NCBI GenBank assembly: GCA_964551305.1
Contig: CAZKBT010000021.1
Coordinates: forward strand, 1-49,975
Origin: JBAZDC01 sp041654595
Lineage (GTDB): Bacteria > Pseudomonadota > Gammaproteobacteria > Burkholderiales > Burkholderiaceae_B
DNA: 49,975 bases
Direction: 5' to 3'
Position numbers and translations under genes: made by a program. Numbering within the stretch: position 1 is the first letter of the stretch; every line of letters begins with the position of its first letter. Under the pieces are notes generated by a model, which saw only the letters and a program-made list of their open reading frames with translations, ran no database searches and had not been told where the DNA came from. Shown here piece by piece: positions 35,596 to 43,703 of this stretch.

Positions 35596-37032
35596 ATGGA
35601 CTCTATGCATACTGCTGACGAGCTTGTCAGCATCAACCCTGCTACGGGACGGCAAGCCGGCGTCGTGCCCGTCACGCATCCGGAGCAGCTGGATGCGATC
35701 GTGGATCGCGCGTGGCGCGCGTTTCGCGAATCGGGTTGGAAGGACCGCTTGCCGCACCGGCGCGCGGACGTATTGCGCGCCATCGCCGATCGATTGGTCG
35801 CGGAAAAGGAAACGCTGGCGCAATTGCAGATGTCGGATAACGGCAAGCCCTTGGGCGAATGCCGGGGCATGGTGGATTCGGCCATCGGCACGTTCCGGTA
35901 CTATGCATCGGTGGTCGAGACCTTGGAAACGTCCTTGACGCCGCCTCGGGGCGATTACGTTTGCATGACGGTTCTGGAACCCTACGGCGTCGTGCTGGCC
36001 ATTACGCCGTGGAATTCGCCGATCATGAACGACGCCACGAAGGTCGCGCCGGCGCTGGCGGCCGGCAATGCGGTCATTCTCAAGCCGTCGGAAGACGCTC
36101 CGCTGCTCGCGCCGGAGCTGGCGCGCATCGCCCGGGAGGCGGGCTTGCCAGAAGGGTTGCTGCAGGTCGTGCAGGGACAAGGTGCGCAATTGGGCGCCGC
36201 GCTGGTGGCGCACCCCGGCATACGCATGATTTCCTTCACCGGCGGCACGGCCACGGGCCGGGCCATCGGCCGCGTGGCGGCCGAGCGGCTGATTCCGGCC
36301 GCGCTGGAGCTGGGCGGAAAGTCGCCGCACATCGTGTTCGCCGATGCCAATCTGGAGCATGCGGTGGCGGCGGTGGTGGCCGGCATTTTCGGCTCCGCGG
36401 GCCAGTCCTGCGTCGCGGGCTCGCGCCTGTTCATCGAACAATCCATTTATGACGACGTTTTACAGCGTGTCGTCGAGCGCACGCGAACGATCCGGGTGGC
36501 GGCTCCCGACGCGCCGGACGTGGAAGTCGGGCCGTTGTCCTCGTTCCATCATCGCGAGCGCGTGCACGCCTTCGTCGAGCGGGCTCGCCAGGACGGCGGG
36601 CGCATTTTGTGCGGCGGCGAGGCGCCCACGGGCGGGATCTACGATCAGGGCGCGTACTACCTGCCCACGGTGATCGACGGCTTGGGGCCGCAAGCGTACG
36701 CATGCCAGCAAGAGGCGTTCGGACCCGTGTTGGTGGCCTTGCCCTTCAAGGACGACGCGGACCTGATCGGGCAGGCAAACGGCACGGCGTTCGGGTTGGG
36801 CTGCGGCATATGGTCCGAGAACTTCAAGCGCGCATGGCGTACCGGCCGGGCGCTGGATGCGGGATCGGTCTGGGTCAACACCTACAAGCAATCCATCACG
36901 ACCACGCCGTTCGGCGGTTTCAAGGACAGTGGGATCGGCCGAGAGAAAGGCATCGACGGGCTCAAGCTGTACGCGCAGGTCAAGAGCATCTATCTCGGCT
37001 TGCACGACCAGCCTTTGAAGATCGCCAAGTAA
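35596..37032 (+). CDS. Aldehyde dehydrogenase (NAD(P)-dependent)
   Basis: A 478-residue aldehyde dehydrogenase that oxidises an aldehyde to its acid. All catalytic residues are in place: N140 (TPWN), K163 (LKPSE), E238 (LELGGKSP) and C272 (GQSCVAGSR). The ATG at 35596 lies after a GAGGAAG ribosome site; an ATG three codons later is possible. It follows pxpC by 40 bases and precedes the beta-hydroxyacid dehydrogenase by 46. Together they suggest stepwise oxidation of a hydroxy or aldehyde intermediate. Confidence 0.93.
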   Translation: MDSMHTADELVSINPATGRQAGVVPVTHPEQLDAIVDRAWRAFRESGWKDRLPHRRADVLRAIADRLVAEKETLAQLQMSDNGKPLGECRGMVDSAIGTFRYYASVVETLETSLTPPRGDYVCMTVLEPYGVVLAITPWNSPIMNDATKVAPALAAGNAVILKPSEDAPLLAPELARIAREAGLPEGLLQVVQGQGAQLGAALVAHPGIRMISFTGGTATGRAIGRVAAERLIPAALELGGKSPHIVFADANLEHAVAAVVAGIFGSAGQSCVAGSRLFIEQSIYDDVLQRVVERTRTIRVAAPDAPDVEVGPLSSFHHRERVHAFVERARQDGGRILCGGEAPTGGIYDQGAYYLPTVIDGLGPQAYACQQEAFGPVLVALPFKDDADLIGQANGTAFGLGCGIWSENFKRAWRTGRALDAGSVWVNTYKQSITTTPFGGFKDSGIGREKGIDGLKLYAQVKSIYLGLHDQPLKIAK

Positions 37033-37078
37033 AGGCCGGGCACATCACATCGCACATAGACTAAGGAAGGTATTTCGT

Positions 37079-37981
37079 ATGAGTCACACCGAGAACGTCG
37101 CAGTATATGGCCTGGGCAACATGGGCTATCCCATCGCGCGCCGGCTGGCCCGGCACTTTTCCATCCAGGTCGCGGATCTCGATAGTGCCCGAGTCGAACG
37201 GGCGCGCGCCGAGCTGTCGGCCATGCCCATCCGTGACGGCGGCGACCTGTCGGGTACCAGGGTGGTGATCCTGTCCCTGCCCAGCCCCAAGGCGTCGTTG
37301 GCCGTCCTGAGGCAGATCGCCTCCCACTTGCCGGCCGATGCGGTGGTGGTGGAGACCAGTACGGTCAATCCCGAAGATGTGCAGGCGTGCGCGGCGTTGC
37401 TCGAGTCGACGGGCATTCGCATTATCGATGCGTCTGTCATGGCCGGCGTCAGCCAGATGGAATCGGGCGACGCCATGTTGCTGGTCGGCGGCGAGCCTGA
37501 GGCCGTTGCCCAATGCGCGGGCGTGCTGGACGCCATCGCGCCGCGACAGATCAATTTCGGCGGCCTGGGCGCGGGCGCGGCGGCCAAGGTGATCAACAAT
37601 GCGGTAGCGCATGCCGTGATGGTCGTCGTCGCTGAAGCCGGTTCCATGGCGACGGCCGCGGGCGTGGATTGCGACAAGCTGGTGCAGCTGTTGTCCGACT
37701 CGCGCATGGGTCTGCATCGCCCGTTGACCTATCGTTATGCGCAGAGGATCATGCAGGATGATTACGAAGGCGGCATGCCGCTGGACGCCGCGCGCAAGGA
37801 CTCTGTTCTCGCGCTGGCGCTGGGCCAGAATCTGGGCGTTCCGCTGTTCGCCATCCAGGCATCGCATAGCGTATATGAAATGGCGACGACGGCCGGCTAT
37901 GGCCGGGACGACTACGCCGCGATCGCGAAATTGTGGTCCGATTGGGGCCGTCCGGTCGCGCCGGCGTCGGCCGACGCCTGA
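37079..37981 (+). CDS. Beta-hydroxyacid dehydrogenase (HIBADH-like)
   Basis: NAD(P)-dependent dehydrogenase of the 3-hydroxyisobutyrate/tartronate-semialdehyde reductase family, 300 residues. The Rossmann motif GLGNMG is at 11-16, and the catalytic lysine K170 lies in GAGAAAKVINN. The substrate-binding loop usually read as DAPVSGG is here DASVMAGVSQMESGD, a departure that may reflect an unusual substrate. AAGGAAGG upstream supports the ATG. It is the last gene of the TRAP-pxpBC-aldehyde dehydrogenase series and converges on the SET-domain gene 14 bases away. Confidence 0.89.
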   Translation: MSHTENVAVYGLGNMGYPIARRLARHFSIQVADLDSARVERARAELSAMPIRDGGDLSGTRVVILSLPSPKASLAVLRQIASHLPADAVVVETSTVNPEDVQACAALLESTGIRIIDASVMAGVSQMESGDAMLLVGGEPEAVAQCAGVLDAIAPRQINFGGLGAGAAAKVINNAVAHAVMVVVAEAGSMATAAGVDCDKLVQLLSDSRMGLHRPLTYRYAQRIMQDDYEGGMPLDAARKDSVLALALGQNLGVPLFAIQASHSVYEMATTAGYGRDDYAAIAKLWSDWGRPVAPASADA

Positions 37982-37995
37982 CGTGGATTCGAAGT

Positions 37996-38511
37996 TTATT
38001 TCTTTGCCGCGGCCTTTGTTTTTTTCTTCTTCTTTTTAGCGTTTTTTTTGTCTTTCTCGGGCAGGGCCAGCATGGTGCCGCGGCATGTCGGCGTTCCGCA
38101 AAGACAGAGATAGTCCTTGCGCATGGCCTTGGTGATCTTGCCTTCCATGACCAGGCCGTAATCGTAGAAAAGCTCGGCGCCGGCCGGAATGTCCCGCAGG
38201 GCGACGATGTCGACCCGCGTGCCGGCGTCGTTCTCCCGCGCTTGGCAATTGGGCCCGCAGGAATGGTTGATCCAGCGCGCGTCGTTGCCCTTGTTCCCCC
38301 CGTCTATGACCATGCCGCTGCTTAGGGCGAAGAAAAAGGTATGGAAAGGATCGTCGGGGTTGACCGGGTGCAGGGCGTCGGCATGCTCGGGGGTGATGCG
38401 TTTTCCGCCATATTGGAGGATGCGGGTTCCGGCGGGGATGTCCCGCAAGGCAAAGACACCGGTTCCATGCAACGTGGATTGTTTGACGATATGCCAGGGT
38501 TGTCGCTTCAT
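37996..38511 (-). CDS. SET-domain protein with lysine-rich tail
   Basis: A 171-residue SET-domain protein, a lysine methyltransferase fold best known from eukaryotic histone methylation but present in some bacteria. The AdoMet/active-site motif N82-H83-S84-C85 and the Tyr of YDYG (116-119) are present. C85 with C136, C138 and C143 (CxCx4C) gives the post-SET zinc site. Residues 153-171 are nearly all Lys and Ala, like a histone H1 tail. The gene has a clean start MKRQPWHIVK. The target is unknown; a nucleoid protein or the tail itself is possible. Confidence 0.9.
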   Translation of the reverse strand: MKRQPWHIVKQSTLHGTGVFALRDIPAGTRILQYGGKRITPEHADALHPVNPDDPFHTFFFALSSGMVIDGGNKGNDARWINHSCGPNCQARENDAGTRVDIVALRDIPAGAELFYDYGLVMEGKITKAMRKDYLCLCGTPTCRGTMLALPEKDKKNAKKKKKKTKAAAKK

Positions 38512-38587
38512 GATGAATTGGGGCGAAGGGTGCGAAAAGGGATAAACTGCGCTAATACTACTACCTTATCGTTGATATTTTTCTATT

Positions 38588-40333
38588 GTGACTACCGCGA
38601 CTGACACCGGCGCGAAAAATGGCGCGCAAACCCTGCTTCAAACCTTGATCGATAACGGCGTCGACACCATTTTCGGCTATCCGGGCGGCGCCGTCCTGCC
38701 GCTGTACGACGCCTTGTATTCCGAGCCGCGCATCCGCCACGTGTTGGTGCGCCACGAGCAAGGCGCGGTGCATGCCGCCGAGGGCTACGCCCGCACCACC
38801 GGCAAGCCGGGCGTGGTGCTGGTCACGTCGGGCCCGGGAATGGCCAACACCACGTCGGGCTTGCTCGATGCCATGTGCGATTCGATTCCGGTGCTGTGCA
38901 TCAGCGGCCAGGTGGCGACCAGCGCGATCGGCACCGACGCTTTCCAGGAGTGCGACGCGATCGGCATCTCGCGTCCCGTGACCAAGTGGAACGCGCAGAT
39001 CCGGCGCAGCGAAGACGTGGCGGCGATGGTCGCGAAGGCCTACCGCCTCACCCAGAGCGGGCGCCCCGGCCCCGTGCTGCTGGATTTTCCCAAGGATGTG
39101 CAGATCAGCCTGGTGCCCTCTGGCACGCCGGCGCTTGCACCCGACGACGTACAGCAGATCGAGACCATGGCTGCCTCGACCGAAGCCGCCATCAAGCGCG
39201 CCGCCTCGTTGATCGCCAATGCCAAGCGCCCCGTGTTCTACGGCGGGGGCGGCCTGATCAACTCGGGCATCGACGCATGCGACGCGTTCGCCAGTCTCGT
39301 GCAGGATGTGGGTGCGCCCGTGACGCTGACCTTGATGGGCCTGGGCGCGTATCCGGCCGACGACGACAGGTTCGTCGGCATGCTGGGCATGCACGGCACG
39401 CTGGAGGCCAATCTGGCCATGCACCATGCCGATCTGATCGTTTGCGTGGGCGCGCGTTTCGACGACCGCATAACGGGCCGCCTGTCGGATTTTTGTCCCC
39501 ATGCCGGCAAGATCCATCTGGACATCGATCCGGCTTCCATCAACAAGGTGGTGCGCGCCGACGTGGCCTTGGTGGGCGATTGCTATCCTTTGTTGCGCGC
39601 CTTGCGCAAGGAACTGTCGACCTACGATGTGGCGGCCGGCAGGCTGGATGCCTGGTGGAAGCGCATCGGCGTCTGGCAGGCCAAGCGTTGCCTGGATTTT
39701 GCGCCGTCCGAGCAGCACATCCTGCCGCAGGATTTGATGCGGCGCCTGGATGGCGTGTTGACGGGCACGGACGCCATCATTTCCACCGACGTGGGCCAGC
39801 ACCAGATGTGGGCGGCGCAATACATCAAGTTCAATCGCCCCAATCGATGGCTGACTTCCGGCGGCGCGGGCACCATGGGCTACGGCGTGCCGGCGGCCAT
39901 CGGCGCGCAGATCGCGCATCCGGACAAGCCCGTGGTGTGCGTCAGCGGCGATGCGTCGGTGCTGATGAACATCCAGGAGCTGGCCACCGCCGTCCAGCAC
40001 CGCGCGCCGATCAAGGTCGTCTTGTGCAACAACGGCCATATGGGCATGGTCAGGCAGTGGCAGGAACTCATCCATGATGGGCGCTACAGCCACAGCTACA
40101 ATGCGTCGATCCCCGATTTCGTCGCCCTGGCCAAGGCGTTCGGTTGGGGCGCGGCTCGCGTGGAGTCCCCGTCCGAACTGGATGCGGCGTTGGCGCAGTG
40201 CATGGCGCATGACGGGCCGTTCTTCCTGGACGTCGTCGTCCTGGCCCAGGAGAACTGCTTTCCGATGATGCCGGCCGGTTACGGGCATCAGCAGGTCATG
40301 CTGTCCGAAGACACCTGGTACGTCGAGGAGTGA
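38588..40333 (+). CDS. Acetolactate-synthase-like large subunit (stand-alone)
   Basis: A 581-residue ThDP enzyme of the acetohydroxyacid synthase catalytic type. The activating Glu is E57 (RHEQGAVHAAEGYART), and the C-terminal QWQEL...YSHSYN and NCFPMMPAG stretches follow the AHAS pattern. The ThDP motif reads GDASVLMNIQELATA with the family NN following; GDA replaces the usual GDG, as I recall for some alphaproteobacterial AHAS. No ilvN-type regulatory gene is next to it. The start is GTG at 38588 with no ribosome site, and TAATAC lies about 30 bases upstream, so a very short leader is possible. Confidence 0.86.
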   Translation: MTTATDTGAKNGAQTLLQTLIDNGVDTIFGYPGGAVLPLYDALYSEPRIRHVLVRHEQGAVHAAEGYARTTGKPGVVLVTSGPGMANTTSGLLDAMCDSIPVLCISGQVATSAIGTDAFQECDAIGISRPVTKWNAQIRRSEDVAAMVAKAYRLTQSGRPGPVLLDFPKDVQISLVPSGTPALAPDDVQQIETMAASTEAAIKRAASLIANAKRPVFYGGGGLINSGIDACDAFASLVQDVGAPVTLTLMGLGAYPADDDRFVGMLGMHGTLEANLAMHHADLIVCVGARFDDRITGRLSDFCPHAGKIHLDIDPASINKVVRADVALVGDCYPLLRALRKELSTYDVAAGRLDAWWKRIGVWQAKRCLDFAPSEQHILPQDLMRRLDGVLTGTDAIISTDVGQHQMWAAQYIKFNRPNRWLTSGGAGTMGYGVPAAIGAQIAHPDKPVVCVSGDASVLMNIQELATAVQHRAPIKVVLCNNGHMGMVRQWQELIHDGRYSHSYNASIPDFVALAKAFGWGAARVESPSELDAALAQCMAHDGPFFLDVVVLAQENCFPMMPAGYGHQQVMLSEDTWYVEE

Positions 40334-40348
40334 AGGACATATGGACGG

Positions 40349-42001
40349 TCAGCGTGCGTCCGCCGGATGCGCGTGGGAAGTCACCGATGCCGCGTCGAGC
40401 CGTTTGGTCAGATGTTGACCGAGGCGGTGCGCCAGCGCCATGATGGTCAAAGTCAGATGTTTGTCGGGAAGCATGGGAATGACGCCGCCGTCGCACACGT
40501 ACAGATTGTCCAGGCCGTGCACTTTCAAGTCGCTATTGACGACGCCATGCTCGGGCGCCAAAGACATGGAGGTCGTGCCGGCATAGTGTATGCCCGTACC
40601 GCTATTGTCTCGGGTAACGTGGTAGCGTGTTCCTTGCGCTTTATCGAGAACCCTTCGGCCCCATGTCGCCATGGCGTCCATTTGCAAGCGCGCTTTGTCC
40701 GGCATGGTGAAATCGATCCGGGCCTGGGGGACGTCGTAGATATCGACGGTGTCGCCTGGACGCACGCGGTTTTCCGCGACCCGTTCCCCGGCGCAGAACA
40801 GACCGAGAGTGACATAGCTATGGAAAAGACTTCGCGCCAGCCTTTCTTTAATGGCTGGCGGCGCAAAGCGCATGGCGCCGAGGTAATGGGGCGTTTCAGG
40901 TATGCCGTGTATGGCGTGCCCGATAAAAGGAAATGGCGTGCCGTCGGGTAGCTTGGCTTTGGCCATCAGTATTAAAAGATCGCCGTAGCCGATGTCGTAA
41001 TCACGGCGTTTGCCCCATAGTTTGCGCAACGAGGTGGATAGGACAACCTTTGGATTGTCCTGCAGGTTGCGCCCGAGTTGCTGATGCATGTTGCCTATTC
41101 CGCCGGGATGCAGCTGGTTTGCCGAGTTGAACAGGATGCGCGGCGTTTCGATGGCGCCCGTGGCGAGCACCACTACTTTTGCCCGAACGACATGGCGTTG
41201 GCCGTTACGGGTGTCCAGGTATTCGACGCCGTCGATACGCTGCGCTTGTGTGGAGCAAAGTAAACGCGTGGCCTTGGCATGGGTGCGCAGGTCGTAATTG
41301 CTTCGCGTGGCGATGTCAGGCAGCAAGCGGGTAGAGAACTTGTAGACCGCACCCACTGGACAGCCTGATGTGCAGATGCCCGTGGAAACACAGGAGGTCG
41401 ACGTGCCGGGACGTGTGTTGATGGCCTTGCGATTGGCGATGGCATGGGCGGACGGATCGCCCATGCTTTTGACGGCCTCCACGATGAGGAGGTCGGCCGG
41501 CCGCATGGGTTTAGGCGGGATGAATACGCCATCCGGCAACTCGTCGATCCCTTCGCTAGTCCCGCATACGGTGATGCGCTCTTCGACCGCGCTGTAATGA
41601 GGCGCCAGCGTCGCGTAGTCGATAGGCCAAGCGTGCAGGTCGTTTCGGGAAAACCGCACGCTGACGCCGTTCCACAGGTTTTGCAAACCGTTGAGGGCAA
41701 GTATCTGGAAATGCTGGAATTCGCCTGGCTCCCGGGGCGTGGAGCCTCGTCGGCCGTCGGCGAACAAAGGATGAATGAACAGGCTGTCGTGAGGGTCGCT
41801 CGGCCATACGGTGTTCGAGTCGATGCCGAAGGTTTCCCGGGGCTTGGCGGGCGTGATGCGTGTGAACTGATCGTCGGGCAATGCCTCGCCTTGTTCGAGG
41901 GAGATGACGTGGAGGTTCGATCTGGCCAATTCGTGCGCCAGTATGCCGCCCCCTGCGCCGGTGCCGATGACACAGACGTCGCAATCGAAAGATTCATGCA
42001 T
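40349..42001 (-). CDS. GMC-type FAD dehydrogenase with Fe-S-type Cys motif
   Basis: A 550-residue GMC oxidoreductase. The FAD motif GTGAGGG (13-19) follows a short cytosolic-looking start, and the C-terminal catalytic His lies in GTGIHYAGT. The second residue of the usual His-Asn pair is here His (DKHLTLTIMALA). C204-x5-C210-x3-C214 (CVSTGICTSGCP) has the same spacing as the [3Fe-4S] ligands of bacterial FAD glucose dehydrogenase. That suggests electrons pass to a partner or the respiratory chain rather than oxygen. No signal peptide is visible. Its start overlaps the sugar porter stop by eight bases. Sugar or polyol oxidation is likely; the substrate is unknown. Confidence 0.87.
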   Translation of the reverse strand: MHESFDCDVCVIGTGAGGGILAHELARSNLHVISLEQGEALPDDQFTRITPAKPRETFGIDSNTVWPSDPHDSLFIHPLFADGRRGSTPREPGEFQHFQILALNGLQNLWNGVSVRFSRNDLHAWPIDYATLAPHYSAVEERITVCGTSEGIDELPDGVFIPPKPMRPADLLIVEAVKSMGDPSAHAIANRKAINTRPGTSTSCVSTGICTSGCPVGAVYKFSTRLLPDIATRSNYDLRTHAKATRLLCSTQAQRIDGVEYLDTRNGQRHVVRAKVVVLATGAIETPRILFNSANQLHPGGIGNMHQQLGRNLQDNPKVVLSTSLRKLWGKRRDYDIGYGDLLILMAKAKLPDGTPFPFIGHAIHGIPETPHYLGAMRFAPPAIKERLARSLFHSYVTLGLFCAGERVAENRVRPGDTVDIYDVPQARIDFTMPDKARLQMDAMATWGRRVLDKAQGTRYHVTRDNSGTGIHYAGTTSMSLAPEHGVVNSDLKVHGLDNLYVCDGGVIPMLPDKHLTLTIMALAHRLGQHLTKRLDAASVTSHAHPADAR

Positions 42002-43703
42002 GTTCGGGGTCTCCGTCAGGCTGTCCTTCGCCGACTGAACTCAGGAAGGCGGGCGATGAATAATGGATGTGCTCCAGGAACAGGTTGAGAACGCTGGCCT
42101 GCGAGCCCAAGTGCGCTCGGCGCAGGACGCCCGTATTGGCAAAGTCCGCGCGCACCCATATGGTGTGCAGCGCCACCCTGACTTGATGGTTGTCATAGGC
42201 GATGGGACCTATCCGATCCAAAAGCGGAGTCAAAGATTGGCGATATGGGCTGAAGGCCAATGCCGCGGCAAGGATGGCATCAGCGTCTTCGCGAGGCAGC
42301 GCCAGACTACTCTGAACGGCGGCTGGATCGGGTACCGCCGGCGCGATGGCGGGCCGTAGCTGATTGAAAGGACGGCCCGACTTCAGGTGCGCTTCAATCT
42401 GTTCCAACGTGACGCCGCTGGTTTCGGGCACGCACCGGAACGTAAATGCGACGCCGGCTAGGCAAGCCAATGCGTAAATGGTGAATACGCCCCCCAATCC
42501 CAGTCCGGATACCATGGCCGGGAAAGAGAAAACGACGAGAAAGTTGAAGCCCCAGTTGGCCAATGTCGCCGCACTCATGCCCAATCCGCGCACATGGTGT
42601 GGGAATATCTCCGCCATCATGACCCATGGCAGGGGGCCGATGCTGACGGCAAACGAGGCAATGTACAAAGCGAGGCCGATGCTGGCGACAATATCCAGCC
42701 ATTGCGCTTCGGTCAATGCGCCGACGGCAATCAGGCCCAGCGATAGGGTTGCGCCGATGAAACCCAGGGCCAGCAGGCGTCGCCGCCCAATGCGATCGAT
42801 CAATGCCATGCCGACCACGGTCATGGCGACATTGATGATGCCGATACCTATCGTAGCCAGAATCTGCGTGTCGTGCGTATCGAAGCCGGCTTCTTGAAAT
42901 ACGGTCGGCGCAAAATAGATTACGGCGTTTATGCCGCTCAATTGCTGTAAAAGGAAGAGTCCGATGCCGACGATGAGCGCCGGCTTGGCGACGGGAGAAA
43001 GCAAGTCCGGCCATCGGGCGGCGGGGCGGCTGCGTTCCGCCGCGTAGGCGGACTCGATATCGGCCAGTTCATTTCTGACGTTCACGGATTCGGGTGGTTC
43101 GGCCCGTATGCGGGCAAGCGCCGCCAACGCTTGCTGGTTTCGTCCTTTGGCGACGAGCCAGCGAGGCGTTTCGTCCAGCACCACCATGCCGATGAATAGC
43201 GCGAACGCGGGCAATGCGCCCAGCAGGAACATTATGCGCCATGCTTCGCCCAGGGCGAAGTTGACAATGTAGGCGCCGAGAATTCCCAAGGTAACGGCAA
43301 GCTGGTAGATGGAAATCAACATGCCGCGACGCGATGCCGGCGCGTTTTCGGAGATGTACAGCGGCGCGACCATCGCGGCGATGCCGATGGCTACGCCGAG
43401 CATCAACCTGGCGGCGCTCAGCATCCATATCGCGGTAATGGCGCTGGCGACCAGCGCGCCGACGATAAAAAGAATGGATGCGGCAATCAATGTCTTGCGC
43501 CGGCCGTAGCGATCCGCGGCGTATCCGGCGATCAGGGCGCCAAACAATGCGCCCAGCGGAACGGCGGCGGTCATCAGGCCCTCATCCCATGCCGTAATGG
43601 CGAATTGACTGCGCAGCGTATGCAGGGCGCCCGCAATGACGCCTTCATCGAAACCAAACAGCATGCCGGCGATGGCGGCGACGGCGGCGACGAAATAGAT
43701 CAT
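41994..43703 (-). CDS. MFS sugar porter with C-terminal extension
   Basis: A 569-residue membrane protein. Residues 1-448 form a 12-helix sugar porter with the family motifs GYAADRYGRRK, PRWLVAKGR, QQLSGINAVIYFAP and PETSGVTLEQIEAHL. Beyond about residue 449 come some 120 residues absent from the other porter in this window. They read as mainly helical and soluble, ending in an acidic Gly-rich tail, and I do not recognise the domain. The gene overlaps the DegT gene upstream (ATGA) and the GMC dehydrogenase downstream by eight bases, so the three are translationally coupled. Confidence 0.88.
   Translation of the reverse strand: MIYFVAAVAAIAGMLFGFDEGVIAGALHTLRSQFAITAWDEGLMTAAVPLGALFGALIAGYAADRYGRRKTLIAASILFIVGALVASAITAIWMLSAARLMLGVAIGIAAMVAPLYISENAPASRRGMLISIYQLAVTLGILGAYIVNFALGEAWRIMFLLGALPAFALFIGMVVLDETPRWLVAKGRNQQALAALARIRAEPPESVNVRNELADIESAYAAERSRPAARWPDLLSPVAKPALIVGIGLFLLQQLSGINAVIYFAPTVFQEAGFDTHDTQILATIGIGIINVAMTVVGMALIDRIGRRRLLALGFIGATLSLGLIAVGALTEAQWLDIVASIGLALYIASFAVSIGPLPWVMMAEIFPHHVRGLGMSAATLANWGFNFLVVFSFPAMVSGLGLGGVFTIYALACLAGVAFTFRCVPETSGVTLEQIEAHLKSGRPFNQLRPAIAPAVPDPAAVQSSLALPREDADAILAAALAFSPYRQSLTPLLDRIGPIAYDNHQVRVALHTIWVRADFANTGVLRRAHLGSQASVLNLFLEHIHYSSPAFLSSVGEGQPDGDPEHA

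Noticed and set aside
38000..38055. Lysine-rich 3' end of the SET gene as a frameshift or sequencing slip
   Set aside because: The frame stays open through a mix of AAG/AAA and Ala codons to a normal stop, and such tails are seen in DNA-binding proteins. It is kept as a real tail.
41994..42360. Sugar-porter extension as a separate small gene
   Set aside because: It is in the same uninterrupted frame as the porter, with no internal start carrying a ribosome site.
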